64,000 bases of DNA from Paenibacillus pectinilyticus (GCF_001700435.1 NZ_LYPC01000027.1:984433-1048432), one strand, 5' to 3'. Positions 53,599 through 62,710 are shown, numbered from the stretch's first letter. Made by a program: numbers and translations. The notes: generated by a model from the sequence alone, not told the origin.

Positions 53599-54273
53599 AT
53601 GAAATTTGAATCCATCGCTATCGATGCGTCTAAATGTCTAACAGAAGAGGCTTGTGAAGATTTTTTGATGAATTTGCGCTGGGCTCAAGGTTTTCATTGT
53701 CCTCGCTGTGATCATCATGAAGCTTTCCGAATTCGTACACGTAGATTGCTGGAATGCAAAGAATGCAGGATGCAAGTTTCCCTTACAGCGGGCACGATTA
53801 TTCATAACTCTAAACTTCCTTTATTAACTTGGTTTCGGGCATTAACGATGTTATTTGAGCGTGGATCAGAAATTACAGCTTACGGGTTATCGGAACTATT
53901 ACATATTAATTATAGAAGTGCAAAGCTTATGCTTCAGAAAATTTGTTTAGTCTTTAAAGTCGAAGAAAGTAGGCTGAAAGCTTTTAAGAAATTGAAAAAA
54001 TCCTACGCTGAAGCGCGGAAACAGAAAGAAGGTCCCGTTAAATCAACAGTTAAAAGGGAGTTTAGAAGAACACCTTTGAATGCAGAAATTGATATGCTAG
54101 ATACTAGCAGCGGGATCAAGGATATGTCCTCGAAAGAATGCCGGACGTATTTAAGTAATCTATTTTCTGAGACTTTCGCGGGTTTTGATAGGTTATTTTG
54201 CTTGCGCAGTCCTTTGAGATATTTTGTATCTATACATTTATACAGGAAGTTTTTGAAGTGCTTCCAACTGTGA
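53599..54273 (+). CDS. IS1595-type zinc-ribbon/HTH protein without a DDE domain
   Basis: The product has 224 residues. A zinc ribbon is formed by C34, C37, C53 and C56 ('HCPRCDHH', 'CKECRMQV'). 'SLTAGTIIHNSKLPLLTWFRAL' (61-82) and the helix-turn-helix-like 'GLSELLHINYRSAKLMLQKI' match the N-terminal third of IS1595-family transposases. The DDE/ISXO2 catalytic domain that should follow is absent. Instead there are about 105 basic residues of unknown kind. The next gene starts too close for a frameshifted remainder. It lies 130 bases after repeat end C. It may be a domesticated or truncated transposase. Confidence 0.7.
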   Translation: MKFESIAIDASKCLTEEACEDFLMNLRWAQGFHCPRCDHHEAFRIRTRRLLECKECRMQVSLTAGTIIHNSKLPLLTWFRALTMLFERGSEITAYGLSELLHINYRSAKLMLQKICLVFKVEESRLKAFKKLKKSYAEARKQKEGPVKSTVKREFRRTPLNAEIDMLDTSSGIKDMSSKECRTYLSNLFSETFAGFDRLFCLRSPLRYFVSIHLYRKFLKCFQL

Positions 54274-54377
54274 ATAAGGACTTCACTTGTACTATTTGAC
54301 CTGATGTTCATTTTCAGGCAAGATGGATAGTAAGAGTTTTACGTTACTATTGATGAATTGTACAAGGGAGGTTGCTG

Positions 54378-54602
54378 ATGAAAAGGGCTCTTCAAGCACC
54401 TATCCATTTTTATCGGAGGTTTATTTCGCCACTGAAGCCACCAACTTGCCGTTTCTATCCTACGTGTTCGCAATATGCGTTAGAGGCTTTAGAAGTACAC
54501 GGGCCAATGAAAGGCTCATGGCTTTCTGTGAAACGAATTTGTAAATGTCATCCTTTTCATCCCGGTGGCGTGGATCATGTACCGGCAAAGCGGATAAATT
54601 AG
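54378..54602 (+). CDS. yidD: YidD-family membrane protein insertion factor
   Basis: The product has 74 residues. 'IHFYRRFISPLKPPTCRFYPTCSQYALEAL' holds the conserved arginine-proline pattern and paired cysteines, and 'CHPFHPGGVDHVP' is the typical ending. YidD is a small membrane-associated helper of the YidC insertase. AGGGAGG lies seven bases before the ATG; a TTG two codons earlier is less likely. Confidence 0.93.
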   Translation: MKRALQAPIHFYRRFISPLKPPTCRFYPTCSQYALEALEVHGPMKGSWLSVKRICKCHPFHPGGVDHVPAKRIN

Positions 54603-54699
54603 TTGATAACGATCCGTCTGCTTGACATGCGACTATTTTTTTCGATATATTGTGCTTAAAGATGATATTGTTGATTTCGATGAACGGATAAGTACAATC

Positions 54700-54966
54700 G
54701 GATGCCTATGAACAGAGAGCCGGGACAGGTGAAAGCCGGTATAGGAGAATGTTTGGAATATGGTCCCGGAGAATAGACCTTCAAGCTTTTCACTTTGTTT
54801 GTGCGCAGGTGCAAACATGGCGAAGAGTAAGCTGGTCTCGTGTCCCAGCGTTAATGGGCAAGTCGTTATAGACTTACTGAGCCCCGAGCTTGTGAAAGGC
54901 GGGGGAACCTGGGTGGTACCGCGTGAGTTCAGCTCTCGTCCCAAGATGGATGAGGGTTTTTTGTGT
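54700..54966 (+). ncRNA. T-box riboswitch, methionine type
   Basis: The leader before metG holds the Stem I GA motif (AGAGAGCCGGGACAGGTGAA, near 54714), the T-box TGGGTGGTACCGCG (54910-54923) and a terminator CTCGTCC/GGATGAG followed by TTTTTT. A candidate Met specifier ATG lies at 54760-54762, directly before GTCCCGG, which pairs with CCGGGAC (54720-54726). Uncharged tRNA-Met would pair with the specifier and T-box and prevent termination. The 5' end is approximate. Confidence 0.92.
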
Positions 54967-54997
54967 TTTCTACTATTCCCTATTGGAGGAACGAATG

Positions 54998-57001
54998 ATG
55001 TCCGAACAATCAAAGACGTTTTATATTACAACTCCGATTTATTATCCTAGTGATAAGCTGCATATTGGGCACGCTTACTCTACTGTGGCTGGAGACGCGA
55101 TGGCGCGCTACAAAAGGCTGCAGGGCTTTGATGTTAGATATTTAACAGGTACAGATGAACATGGGCAAAAGATCGAGCGCAAAGCCCAAGAAAAAGGAAC
55201 GACACCACAGGAATTCGTAGACACGATTGTTTCAGGCATCAAAGAACTATGGGCGAAGTTGGATATTTCTTATGATGATTTTATTCGGACGACGGAAGAG
55301 CGTCATAAGGATGCAGTTTCTAAGATTTTTCAACGTCTGCTAGATCAAGGAGATATTTACTTAGGTGAATATGAAGGATGGTATTGTATTCCGGATGAAT
55401 CTTTTTTCCTTGAGAGTAAGTTAGTAGATGGGAAATGTCCAGATTGCGGGCGTCCTGTTGAGAAAATGAAGGAACAAACTTACTTCTTCAAGATGAGCAA
55501 GTATGCGGATCGTCTTGTGCAATATTACGAGGAAAACCCTGAGTTTATCCAACCAGAATCTCGTAAAAATGAAATGTTGAATAACTTTATTAAACCGGGG
55601 CTTGAAGATTTGGCCGTGTCCAGAACAACATTTGATTGGGGAATTAAGGTTCCAGGAGATCCTAAGCATGTCATTTATGTGTGGATTGATGCACTTTCGA
55701 ATTACATTACGGCTCTTGGGTATGGATCCGACGATGAAACGATTTTCAAAAAGTATTGGCCAGCGGATGTTCATTTAATGAGCAAAGAAATTGTACGTTT
55801 CCATACAATTTATTGGCCAATTATGTTGATGGCGCTAGATTTACCATTGCCTCGTAAAGTATTTGCACACGGTTGGCTGCTCATGAAAGACGGCAAAATG
55901 TCCAAATCTAAAGGGAATGTAGTTGATCCGGTTACACTCATTGACAGATATGGCCTTGATGCTTTGCGTTATTACCTCATGCGTGAAGTTCCTTTTGGAG
56001 CAGATGGCACCTTTACGCCTGAGAGCTTCGTTGAGCGTGTGAACCATGACCTTGCAAATGATTTGGGCAATCTATTGAACCGTACCATTGTGATGATTGA
56101 TAAATATTTCGCAGGAGCCATTCCTTCATATATTCCTGGCGCTACCGAGTTTGACGAGAGTCTCTTGGAGACGGTGAGTACAACTGTTGCGAAATATGAA
56201 GAAGCGATGGAGAAAATGGAGTTTTCCATTGCACTTTCCGCGGTATGGCAACTGATTAGCCGTACGAATAAATACATCGATGAAACACAACCATGGTCGA
56301 TGGTAAAAGATGAAGCCAAACGCGAGACGTTAGGCTCTGTGATGTACGTGCTGGCAGAGTCCCAGCGCATTTCATCCGTTCTGCTTCGTCCATTCTTGAC
56401 GAAGACGCCGGAACTGATCTGGACACAGCTAGGCTTAGCTGCTGAAGACCTGCCTCGCTTGACTGCATGGGAAAGCGTACAATCCTTCGGGCACCTCCCT
56501 TCGGGCACAAAGGTGCAAAAGGGCGAGCCAATGTTCCCGAGGCTCGACGTGGCTGCAGAAGTCGCCTACATCGTCGAGGCGATGAGCGGTGGCGCGGCAA
56601 CTAGCGCCGACGAGCCACAAGGGGCAGCGACACCTGCGAAGGTCGCTGCTGAAGCAGTGCCCGTGCCGGAGCCCAAAGAAGAAATCGGTATCGACGATTT
56701 CGGCAAAGTGGAGCTCCGCGTCGCGCAAGTCATATCGGCTGAGCCAGTCAAAGGTGCCGATAAACTTCTTAAGCTGCAGCTGGATCTTGGCTACGAGCAG
56801 CGTCAGGTCGTTTCGGGCATAGCGAAGTTTTATACGCCAGCCGACTTAGTAGGACGCAAAGTGATTTGCGTCACGAATTTGAAGCCTGCCAAGCTGCGCG
56901 GCGAGCTGTCGCAAGGTATGATTCTCGCCGCTTCACATGGCGATCAGTTGACACTTGCAACGGTTCCGGATTCCATGCCGAACGGTGCAATCGTGAAATA
57001 A
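54998..57001 (+). CDS. metG: Methionyl-tRNA synthetase
   Basis: The product has 667 residues. It charges tRNA-Met with methionine. The HIGH motif is at 22-25 ('LHIGHAYS'), 'KMSKS' at 300-304, and one zinc-like cysteine pair 'CPDC' at 147-150. The C-terminal tRNA-binding domain starts near 555 ('DFGKVELRVAQVISAEPVKGADKLLKL'). GGAGGA is seven bases before the chosen ATG; an ATG one codon earlier is possible. Controlled by the T-box upstream. G+C rises sharply in the linker and C-terminal part (about 56430-56940). Confidence 0.95.
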   Translation: MSEQSKTFYITTPIYYPSDKLHIGHAYSTVAGDAMARYKRLQGFDVRYLTGTDEHGQKIERKAQEKGTTPQEFVDTIVSGIKELWAKLDISYDDFIRTTEERHKDAVSKIFQRLLDQGDIYLGEYEGWYCIPDESFFLESKLVDGKCPDCGRPVEKMKEQTYFFKMSKYADRLVQYYEENPEFIQPESRKNEMLNNFIKPGLEDLAVSRTTFDWGIKVPGDPKHVIYVWIDALSNYITALGYGSDDETIFKKYWPADVHLMSKEIVRFHTIYWPIMLMALDLPLPRKVFAHGWLLMKDGKMSKSKGNVVDPVTLIDRYGLDALRYYLMREVPFGADGTFTPESFVERVNHDLANDLGNLLNRTIVMIDKYFAGAIPSYIPGATEFDESLLETVSTTVAKYEEAMEKMEFSIALSAVWQLISRTNKYIDETQPWSMVKDEAKRETLGSVMYVLAESQRISSVLLRPFLTKTPELIWTQLGLAAEDLPRLTAWESVQSFGHLPSGTKVQKGEPMFPRLDVAAEVAYIVEAMSGGAATSADEPQGAATPAKVAAEAVPVPEPKEEIGIDDFGKVELRVAQVISAEPVKGADKLLKLQLDLGYEQRQVVSGIAKFYTPADLVGRKVICVTNLKPAKLRGELSQGMILAASHGDQLTLATVPDSMPNGAIVK

Positions 57002-57002
57002 T

Positions 57003-57060
57003 AACGTCAAATCAACAGACCCCATTCCGGAATTTTTCCAGGGATGGGGTTTTGACGTTG
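57003..57060. terminator. Large imperfect palindrome after metG
   Basis: AACGTCAAA pairs with TTTTGACGTT and the inner ACCCCAT with ATGGGGT. The inner hairpin followed by TTTT can serve as terminator of metG. Confidence 0.7.
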
Positions 57061-57118
57061 GGGGGTATTTTCGCTAACATGGGGCAAGATAAAGGAAACT
57101 AACCACGGAGTGAGTGCG

Positions 57119-57526
57119 ATGTTTCTACAGCGATTAGTAAAAGTAATAGCCATTTCGATATTGATCCTCACTTTGACGGCTTGTTCGTTGTTCGGTGGGG
57201 GAGCGAAGAAAAAGGAAGAGGCTAAGAAAGAAGCAGAGTCCAAAGATAAAGAAAGTGTGATTGATCAAGAATTAAAAAAACAATATCAGATGTACAATGA
57301 AGTTCTCAAATACCAGCAAGAACAGGAAGTTAAGCTTTTCAAAGAGTCGGAAGAACGCTACAAAAAGCTAAAAGAAGAAAACGATAAAGAAACGAAGGCG
57401 GATGAAGAAAAGAAAGACACGCAAGATTCCAAAGGCAGCAAAAGTAAAGAAGGATCTAAAGATTCTTCTGGGTCTGAAGATTCTGGTGGTTCTAGTGAAG
57501 GAAAATCAGATGACTCCAGTGAATAG
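57119..57526 (+). CDS. Small charged lipoprotein
   Basis: The product has 135 residues. The lipoprotein signal ends in 'LTLTAC' (Cys22). The mature part is highly charged: a Lys/Glu helix, possibly coiled coil, at about 30-95, then a Ser/Lys/Asp/Gly tail from about 100. CGGAGTGAG precedes the ATG. No enzyme domain is visible. It ends in its own terminator before znuA. Function unknown. Confidence 0.75.
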   Translation: MFLQRLVKVIAISILILTLTACSLFGGGAKKKEEAKKEAESKDKESVIDQELKKQYQMYNEVLKYQQEQEVKLFKESEERYKKLKEENDKETKADEEKKDTQDSKGSKSKEGSKDSSGSEDSGGSSEGKSDDSSE

Positions 57527-57543
57527 AAGTTCCAAAAACAAAT

Positions 57544-57576
57544 GGCCAAGCTGTGAAATTTGCAGCTGGCTTTTTT
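57544..57576 (+). terminator. Hairpin terminator
   Basis: GCCAAGCTG pairs with CAGCTGGC (one bulge), followed by TTTTTT. Confidence 0.8.
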
Positions 57577-57596
57577 GGATTTTATCCATAGATATA

Positions 57597-57652
57597 TTGA
57601 CTTCGAATTGGTCTACTCGTATAATCAAAAACGTTAATAAAAAAAATTACGA
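57597..57652 (+). promoter_or_regulatory. znuA promoter with a Zur-like site
   Basis: TTGACT (57597-57602) and TATAAT (57620-57625) are 17 bases apart. Just downstream, CGTTAAT and ATTACGA (within 57632-57652) form an imperfect dyad. ATTACGATTAAA closely resembles a half of the Bacillus Zur box (TCGTAAT-ATTACGA type). Zinc repression is inferred. Confidence 0.55.
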
Positions 57653-57672
57653 TTAAAGTTGGTGTGTGATCG

Positions 57673-58587
57673 ATGAATAGACATGCTAAGCGTTTTATGT
57701 ACATAGGTTTAATGATGATTGCTGCTCTATTTCTCAGTGGCTGTGCAAGTTCGAAGCCGGGACTCGTAGATGGCAAAGTGAATGTGGTTACTAGCTTTTA
57801 TCCCTTATATGATTTTACAAAGCAAATTGGTGGCGACTATGTAAATGTGATTAATCTCGTACCAGCTGGGGTTGAACCACACGACTGGTCACCGAAAAGT
57901 AGAGATATTAAGAACATGTCGGGAGCGGAAGTATTTGTCTATCAAGGTGCTGGCTTTGAAGGTTGGGTTAAAGATTTTTTAGGAAGTCTATCTAGCAAAT
58001 CAACCCTACGTGTTGTTGAAGCTAGTCAAGGGGCAGATTTAATTACCACAGATGATAATAAAGAAGAATTTGACCCTCATGCGTGGCTTAGCCCGTTAAA
58101 TGCAGAGAAAATGGCTAATAATATTAAAACGGCCTTAATTGCAGCTGATCCCGCCCATAAAGATGCTTTCGAGCAAAACTATCAGAACTATGCTTCTCAA
58201 TTAGCGGATTTGGATGCCCGTTACAAAAAAGAACTTTCTCAGACGAGCAAAAAAGAAATTGCAGTATCTCACCATGCTTTTGCATATCTATGTAGAGACT
58301 ATGGCTTGACTCAGATGTCGATTATGGGGCTATCTCCCGATGCAGAGCCAACGGCGCAGGACTTAAAGAAAATAAATACATTCATTAAAGACCATCAGTT
58401 AAAGTATATTTTCTTTGAAGAATTGGTATCGGATAAATTGGCTAAGACCTTAGCCAAAGATGCTAAAGTAGACACGTTAGTATTGAATCCGCTTGAGGGA
58501 TTGTCTAAGGCTCAAGAAGATGCCGGTGAAAACTATATTACGATTATGGACAAAAATTTAAAAAATCTGGTTCTCGCGTTACAATAG
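57673..58587 (+). CDS. znuA: Zinc ABC transporter binding lipoprotein, ZnuA/AdcA type
   Basis: The product has 304 residues. The lipobox is 'LFLSGC', followed by a cluster A-I metal-binding domain. Metal histidines are in 'VEPHDWSPK', 'FDPHAWLSP' and 'VSHHAFAYL'; the acidic ligand lies in 'EELVSDKLAKTLA' or later. The His-rich loop of many ZnuA proteins is replaced by a short acidic one ('TTDDNKEEFD'). It delivers zinc to ZnuBC. A Zur-like site lies in its promoter. Manganese as cargo cannot be excluded from sequence. Confidence 0.9.
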   Translation: MNRHAKRFMYIGLMMIAALFLSGCASSKPGLVDGKVNVVTSFYPLYDFTKQIGGDYVNVINLVPAGVEPHDWSPKSRDIKNMSGAEVFVYQGAGFEGWVKDFLGSLSSKSTLRVVEASQGADLITTDDNKEEFDPHAWLSPLNAEKMANNIKTALIAADPAHKDAFEQNYQNYASQLADLDARYKKELSQTSKKEIAVSHHAFAYLCRDYGLTQMSIMGLSPDAEPTAQDLKKINTFIKDHQLKYIFFEELVSDKLAKTLAKDAKVDTLVLNPLEGLSKAQEDAGENYITIMDKNLKNLVLALQ

Positions 58588-58624
58588 AAGTGAAAGACCA
58601 TTTCTGAAAGTCAGGGGTAAGAGG

Positions 58625-59404
58625 ATGGAGACTATTAATAACATATTGTGCCATCAGAAGATCATATCGATCGATGATATTTCATTTTCGTATGAGAATA
58701 AAGCGGTCATTCATAACCTCCAATTTGATATACTCGAACGTGATTTTGTTGGAGTCATTGGTTCGAACGGTGCGGGCAAAACGACGCTGCTCAAAATGCT
58801 AGTAGGCTTACTGAAGCCTACTAGCGGTGAGATCCGATTGTTTGATCGGCCGTTGAGTCAATTCAAAGACTGGGAGCGTATTGGCTACGTCCCGCAAAAA
58901 AATGCCTTCAATCCTTTGTTCCCTGCTACGGTTAGGGAAATCGTGCTCTCAGGCATGTACACCAAAAAGAAGGTGTATCGCCGGTTGTCCAAAGCCGAAC
59001 TGCAAAAAGCAGAAGACGCGATGCTAGCGATGCGCATCGAGGATCTTGCTGATCGCCGTATTGGCCAGCTTTCGGGGGGACAACAGCAACGCGCGTTCTT
59101 AGCGCGCGCGATCGTCAACAACCCGGAGTTGCTCATTTTAGATGAGCCAACAGTCGGCATCGATGCCGAAACGCAGATCGGTTTCTTCCGAATGATCAAA
59201 CATATGCACCAACATCATCATATGACTTTTATTATGGTTTCACATGATATGGATATGATTCAGTCCTATCTAGGAACAGAGCCACAGCAGGTTAGCGGCG
59301 GCATTAAGTTTTATGTCAAACATACCCATGATCCCGAAGATTGCCGTGAGACGAATTTAACACACTCGCTAGGCCAAATTCGAGAGATGATCGGAGTTCA
59401 GTAA
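58625..59404 (+). CDS. znuC: Zinc ABC transporter ATPase
   Basis: The product has 259 residues. Walker A is 'GSNGAGKTT', the signature 'LSGGQQQR', Walker B 'LLILDEPTVG', and the switch histidine is in 'MVSHDMD'. The C-terminus is His-rich ('HMHQHHHM', 'VKHTHDPEDC'). It powers import by ZnuAB and sits 37 bases after znuA. Confidence 0.93.
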   Translation: METINNILCHQKIISIDDISFSYENKAVIHNLQFDILERDFVGVIGSNGAGKTTLLKMLVGLLKPTSGEIRLFDRPLSQFKDWERIGYVPQKNAFNPLFPATVREIVLSGMYTKKKVYRRLSKAELQKAEDAMLAMRIEDLADRRIGQLSGGQQQRAFLARAIVNNPELLILDEPTVGIDAETQIGFFRMIKHMHQHHHMTFIMVSHDMDMIQSYLGTEPQQVSGGIKFYVKHTHDPEDCRETNLTHSLGQIREMIGVQ

Positions 59405-59416
59405 GGAGCGGGGATT

Positions 59417-60217
59417 TTGGACATTTTTACAGAGTACTTTTTTCAGCGTGCATTAATTGGTGGGATATTGATCGGGCTAACAGCGCCATTGATGGGCGTT
59501 TTTCTTGTTTTGCGTCGGTTATCGATGATTGGGGATACGCTCGCACATGTGTCGATTGCAGGTGTCGCGCTTGGATTCTTGATTAACGTATATCCGCTCG
59601 GCGTAGGGCTCGTATTTGCCTTGCTCGCTTCTTTTGCCATAGAACGTTTGCGTAAGGCCTATAAGACCTATGCAGAGCTCTCCATAGCTATTATTATGTC
59701 TGGGGGAGTTGCTCTCGCTACGCTGCTTTTCACATTGGGCAAAGGGTTCAATATGAACGTCATGAGTTATCTATTCGGAAGTATTTATACATTGGATTCC
59801 ACAGACTTATGGGTGGTTCTAATCGTTTGTGTACTTGTCATTGGCGTCATCGCATTTCATTTCAAAGAATTTTTTCTTATGTTTTTTGATGAGGACGCAG
59901 CGAGTGTAAGTGGACTTCCTTTGAAGTTTTATAATATGATGATTACGATGCTGACTGCGTTAGTGATTTCTGTTGCTATCAAAATTGTTGGTGCCTTGTT
60001 AGTATCATCTCTGTTAACAATTCCAGTCGCATGCAGCTTGTTAATTGCTCGCAGCTTTAAACATTCGGTCTTCTTGGCGATTCTGTTCTCGGAAATTGCG
60101 GTTATTGTCGGCTTAGTGGTTGCGGGGATCTGGGATTTGGCACCGGGTGGAACAGTTGTGCTTAGCCTTATCGCTATCTTGATCGGGATTATTTTAAAAA
60201 GAGGATTGAGGATATAA
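59417..60217 (+). CDS. znuB: Zinc ABC transporter permease
   Basis: The product has 266 residues with about eight membrane segments of the ABC-3 metal permease family ('MGVFLVLRRLSMIGDTLAHVSIAGVALG', 'KIVGALLVSSLLTIPVA'). TTG is the start, with AAGGAGCGGGG ahead and no suitable ATG. The ccdA gene follows after 4 bases. Confidence 0.92.
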   Translation: MDIFTEYFFQRALIGGILIGLTAPLMGVFLVLRRLSMIGDTLAHVSIAGVALGFLINVYPLGVGLVFALLASFAIERLRKAYKTYAELSIAIIMSGGVALATLLFTLGKGFNMNVMSYLFGSIYTLDSTDLWVVLIVCVLVIGVIAFHFKEFFLMFFDEDAASVSGLPLKFYNMMITMLTALVISVAIKIVGALLVSSLLTIPVACSLLIARSFKHSVFLAILFSEIAVIVGLVVAGIWDLAPGGTVVLSLIAILIGIILKRGLRI

Positions 60218-60221
60218 AATC

Positions 60222-60935
60222 ATGGATTCTGTCAATTTATGGATCGCCCTCTGGGCGGGAATCGCTTCATTCATTTCACCTTGCTGTTTGCCTTTATACC
60301 CATCATTTCTATCCTACATAACAGGGATTTCGGTAAGTGAACTGAAATCGGGAAGAACATCAGCGCAAGTTCGACGTCAAACCATGCTGCATACGTTAAG
60401 CTTCATCGTTGGTTTTTCCATCATTTTTTATGCTTTAGGATTAACGGCTGGCTTCTTAGGTAATTTCTTTATTGACTACCGCGACTTGCTCAGACAAATC
60501 GCCGCACTTTTAATTTTTGTAATGGGATTATTCTTACTCGGCATCTTCCAGCCGCAATGGCTCATGAAAGAGCGTAAATTGAACATTAAATTTCGCCCAG
60601 CAGGCTATGTGGGCTCTATTTTTGTCGGCATGGGCTTCGCGGCAGGCTGGTCCCCATGTGTGGGACCTATCTTGTCAGCAATCCTTGCATTAGCAGCCAC
60701 AGAACCTGGGACTTGGTTCAAACTTACGACTTCTTACTCGTTAGGCTTTGCGATTCCCTTCTTCGTTCTTTCCTTTTTTATCGGTTCAACCAAATGGATC
60801 CTACGGTATTCAAGCTCCATCATGAAAATTGGCGGAGGATTGATGATTGTGATTGCGATTTTACTCTACACGGGTAAAATGACTCAGATCACGCTTTGGC
60901 TGAACACGATAACGCCGGATTTCTTGAAATTTTAA
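60222..60935 (+). CDS. ccdA: CcdA-family thiol-disulfide membrane protein
   Basis: The product has 237 residues with six membrane segments. The active-site cysteines are in 'ASFISPCCLPLYPSFLSY' (about 18-22) and 'GWSPCVGPILSA' (about 145). CcdA passes reducing power from cytosolic thioredoxin across the membrane for cytochrome c maturation or spore disulfide control. It is only 4 bases after znuB, so it is probably cotranscribed with the zinc importer. Its stop shares TTAA with splB. Confidence 0.92.
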   Translation: MDSVNLWIALWAGIASFISPCCLPLYPSFLSYITGISVSELKSGRTSAQVRRQTMLHTLSFIVGFSIIFYALGLTAGFLGNFFIDYRDLLRQIAALLIFVMGLFLLGIFQPQWLMKERKLNIKFRPAGYVGSIFVGMGFAAGWSPCVGPILSAILALAATEPGTWFKLTTSYSLGFAIPFFVLSFFIGSTKWILRYSSSIMKIGGGLMIVIAILLYTGKMTQITLWLNTITPDFLKF

Positions 60936-61993
60936 GTGAAATATTCGATTTTGGCTTGAGGGAATTTCTCGAAAATACGTTCCGTAATGAATTCCCTCAA
61001 CGCGGTCGCTTGGTCATCTTTATAGACATACTTACCTTTCCCATACTTGCCCCATTTGTATTTGCGTTTTTCTTCATCCATTTCGAGCTTCGTTTTGGGA
61101 TAACGCTTTTCAATGATGTTTTTAGCCGTTTTCGTGAAACGATGCTGAATCATTTCGAATGTTAAATCTTGCGTTGCTTCAGGTGGAAGCGCATTGTGGA
61201 GCTTCTCCAGCAACGTAGCATAACCGTCTTCCCAACCCTCATGCCAAATGATTGGAGCAATGATAAAGCCAAGCGGATATCCCGCCTTGGCTACTTTGCC
61301 TGCCGCTTCGATCCTCTCGTGAAATCGTGAGGTGCCGGGTTCGAAATTTTTGATCACATAATCCGCATTTACACTGAAACGGAAGCGGGTATGTTTGTTA
61401 TGTTTGGCATCCAATAAGGGTTCCACGTGATGGTACTTCGTTACAAACCGCAAACGGCCATGCTCTTGCTCACCCATGAACTCGATTAATTGTTTCAGCG
61501 AACCGGAGATATGTTCCAGTCCGACCGGATCAGAAGTACAAGCCGCTTCGAAGCGTGTAATCTCGGGTTCACGTTCGGCAATGTAACGCTGGGCAGCGCC
61601 TAGAATATCGTCGATGTTCACATAGACACGAATGTAAGGCTTGGCTCCCATTGTGGTTTGTAAATAACAGTAATGGCAATGCCCCATACAGCCCGTAGCA
61701 ATCGGGATCGCATATTCGGCGGAAGGCTTGGACGTTTCGAATTTCAACGTTTTTCGGATTCCGACAACGAGGGTTCTTTTGGCAATCCGATATTTATCCA
61801 ACTCTGTTTCACCAGGTAAATCACGGATTTGATTGTGAGAGGTTGTCATATGAATCTCAAAGCCTTCTTGCTGCGCCCACTTATAAATTTGCTGGCCTTT
61901 GGGATAATTCAATGAATCTGGTTCAAAATATACGAGCTCAGGCACGAAGACTGTCGTGCTGGGTACAGGCCTTGAAAGTAATTCAGTTGACAT
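60932..61993 (-). CDS. splB: Spore photoproduct lyase
   Basis: The product has 353 residues. This radical-SAM enzyme repairs the 5-thyminyl-5,6-dihydrothymine lesion of UV-treated spores during germination. The iron-sulfur cysteines are C102, C106 and C109 ('GCMGHCHYC') and the hydrogen-donor cysteine is C152 in 'AACTSDPVG'. AAGGAGG precedes the start. It marks the organism as a spore former. No partner splA is seen upstream. It ends by overlapping the convergent ccdA gene. Confidence 0.95.
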   Translation of the reverse strand: MSTELLSRPVPSTTVFVPELVYFEPDSLNYPKGQQIYKWAQQEGFEIHMTTSHNQIRDLPGETELDKYRIAKRTLVVGIRKTLKFETSKPSAEYAIPIATGCMGHCHYCYLQTTMGAKPYIRVYVNIDDILGAAQRYIAEREPEITRFEAACTSDPVGLEHISGSLKQLIEFMGEQEHGRLRFVTKYHHVEPLLDAKHNKHTRFRFSVNADYVIKNFEPGTSRFHERIEAAGKVAKAGYPLGFIIAPIIWHEGWEDGYATLLEKLHNALPPEATQDLTFEMIQHRFTKTAKNIIEKRYPKTKLEMDEEKRKYKWGKYGKGKYVYKDDQATALREFITERIFEKFPQAKIEYFT

Positions 61994-62151
61994 AAGAGCC
62001 TCCTTAACATTACGTGATGATAATCTATTATTTTATTGTGCCAAAGTGAGGGCTTAAGGAATCATGGGAGATTTGACCGCATCTGGGTTGATGGATTATG
62101 ATAGGAAAGCAGTAAAAGCAAGAAATTCGTACAGCAGGGGGAAATAAAGCA

Positions 62152-62577
62152 ATGGCTACGCCAAGTATGGAAGATTATTTGGAGAGAATATACAAGCTTA
62201 TTGATGAGAAAGGCTACGCTCGTGTTTCCGACATTGCTGAAGGGCTTGAAGTGCATCCCTCTTCCGTGACTAAAATGATTCAAAAATTAGATAAAGACAA
62301 CTATTTAATCTATGAAAAATATCGCGGTTTAATCCTAACGCCCAAGGGCAAGAAGATGGGCAAGCGGTTAATGGATCGGCATGAGCTGCTTGAAAACTTT
62401 CTGACGACGATTGGTGTCCATGAGGACAATATATATAAGGATGTCGAAGGCATAGAACACCATTTGAGCTGGGACTCCATTACCTGTATTGAAACTTTAT
62501 TGGAATATTTCCGCAGAGACCCGAGTCGCGCAGACGAACTTATGAATGTACGTAAAGAGTTAGAATCAGAGAGCTAG
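62152..62577 (+). CDS. mntR: Manganese-responsive regulator MntR
   Basis: The product has 141 residues of the DtxR family. Six metal ligands sit at exactly the positions known for B. subtilis MntR: D8, E11, H77, E99, E102 and H103. The winged helix-turn-helix is 'ARVSDIAEGLEVHPSSVTKMIQKL' (23-46). When bound to manganese it represses manganese uptake genes. No such uptake gene is adjacent. A terminator follows. Confidence 0.95.
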   Translation: MATPSMEDYLERIYKLIDEKGYARVSDIAEGLEVHPSSVTKMIQKLDKDNYLIYEKYRGLILTPKGKKMGKRLMDRHELLENFLTTIGVHEDNIYKDVEGIEHHLSWDSITCIETLLEYFRRDPSRADELMNVRKELESES

Positions 62578-62615
62578 GGCAGAGACCGATTTTCGGTGCT
62601 CTGTCTTTTTTTTTT
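62578..62615 (+). terminator. Hairpin terminator of mntR
   Basis: CAGAG-ACCG pairs with CGGT-G-CTCTG, followed by ten T. Confidence 0.88.
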
Positions 62616-62710
62616 GCTCAGTAAGACCATAGGAATAGAAACAAACTCCCCCAGCATACATACCTATGAAGCCCTGCGAAGTGGCGTACGTGCAGGAAGG
62701 GGGGCAGTTT

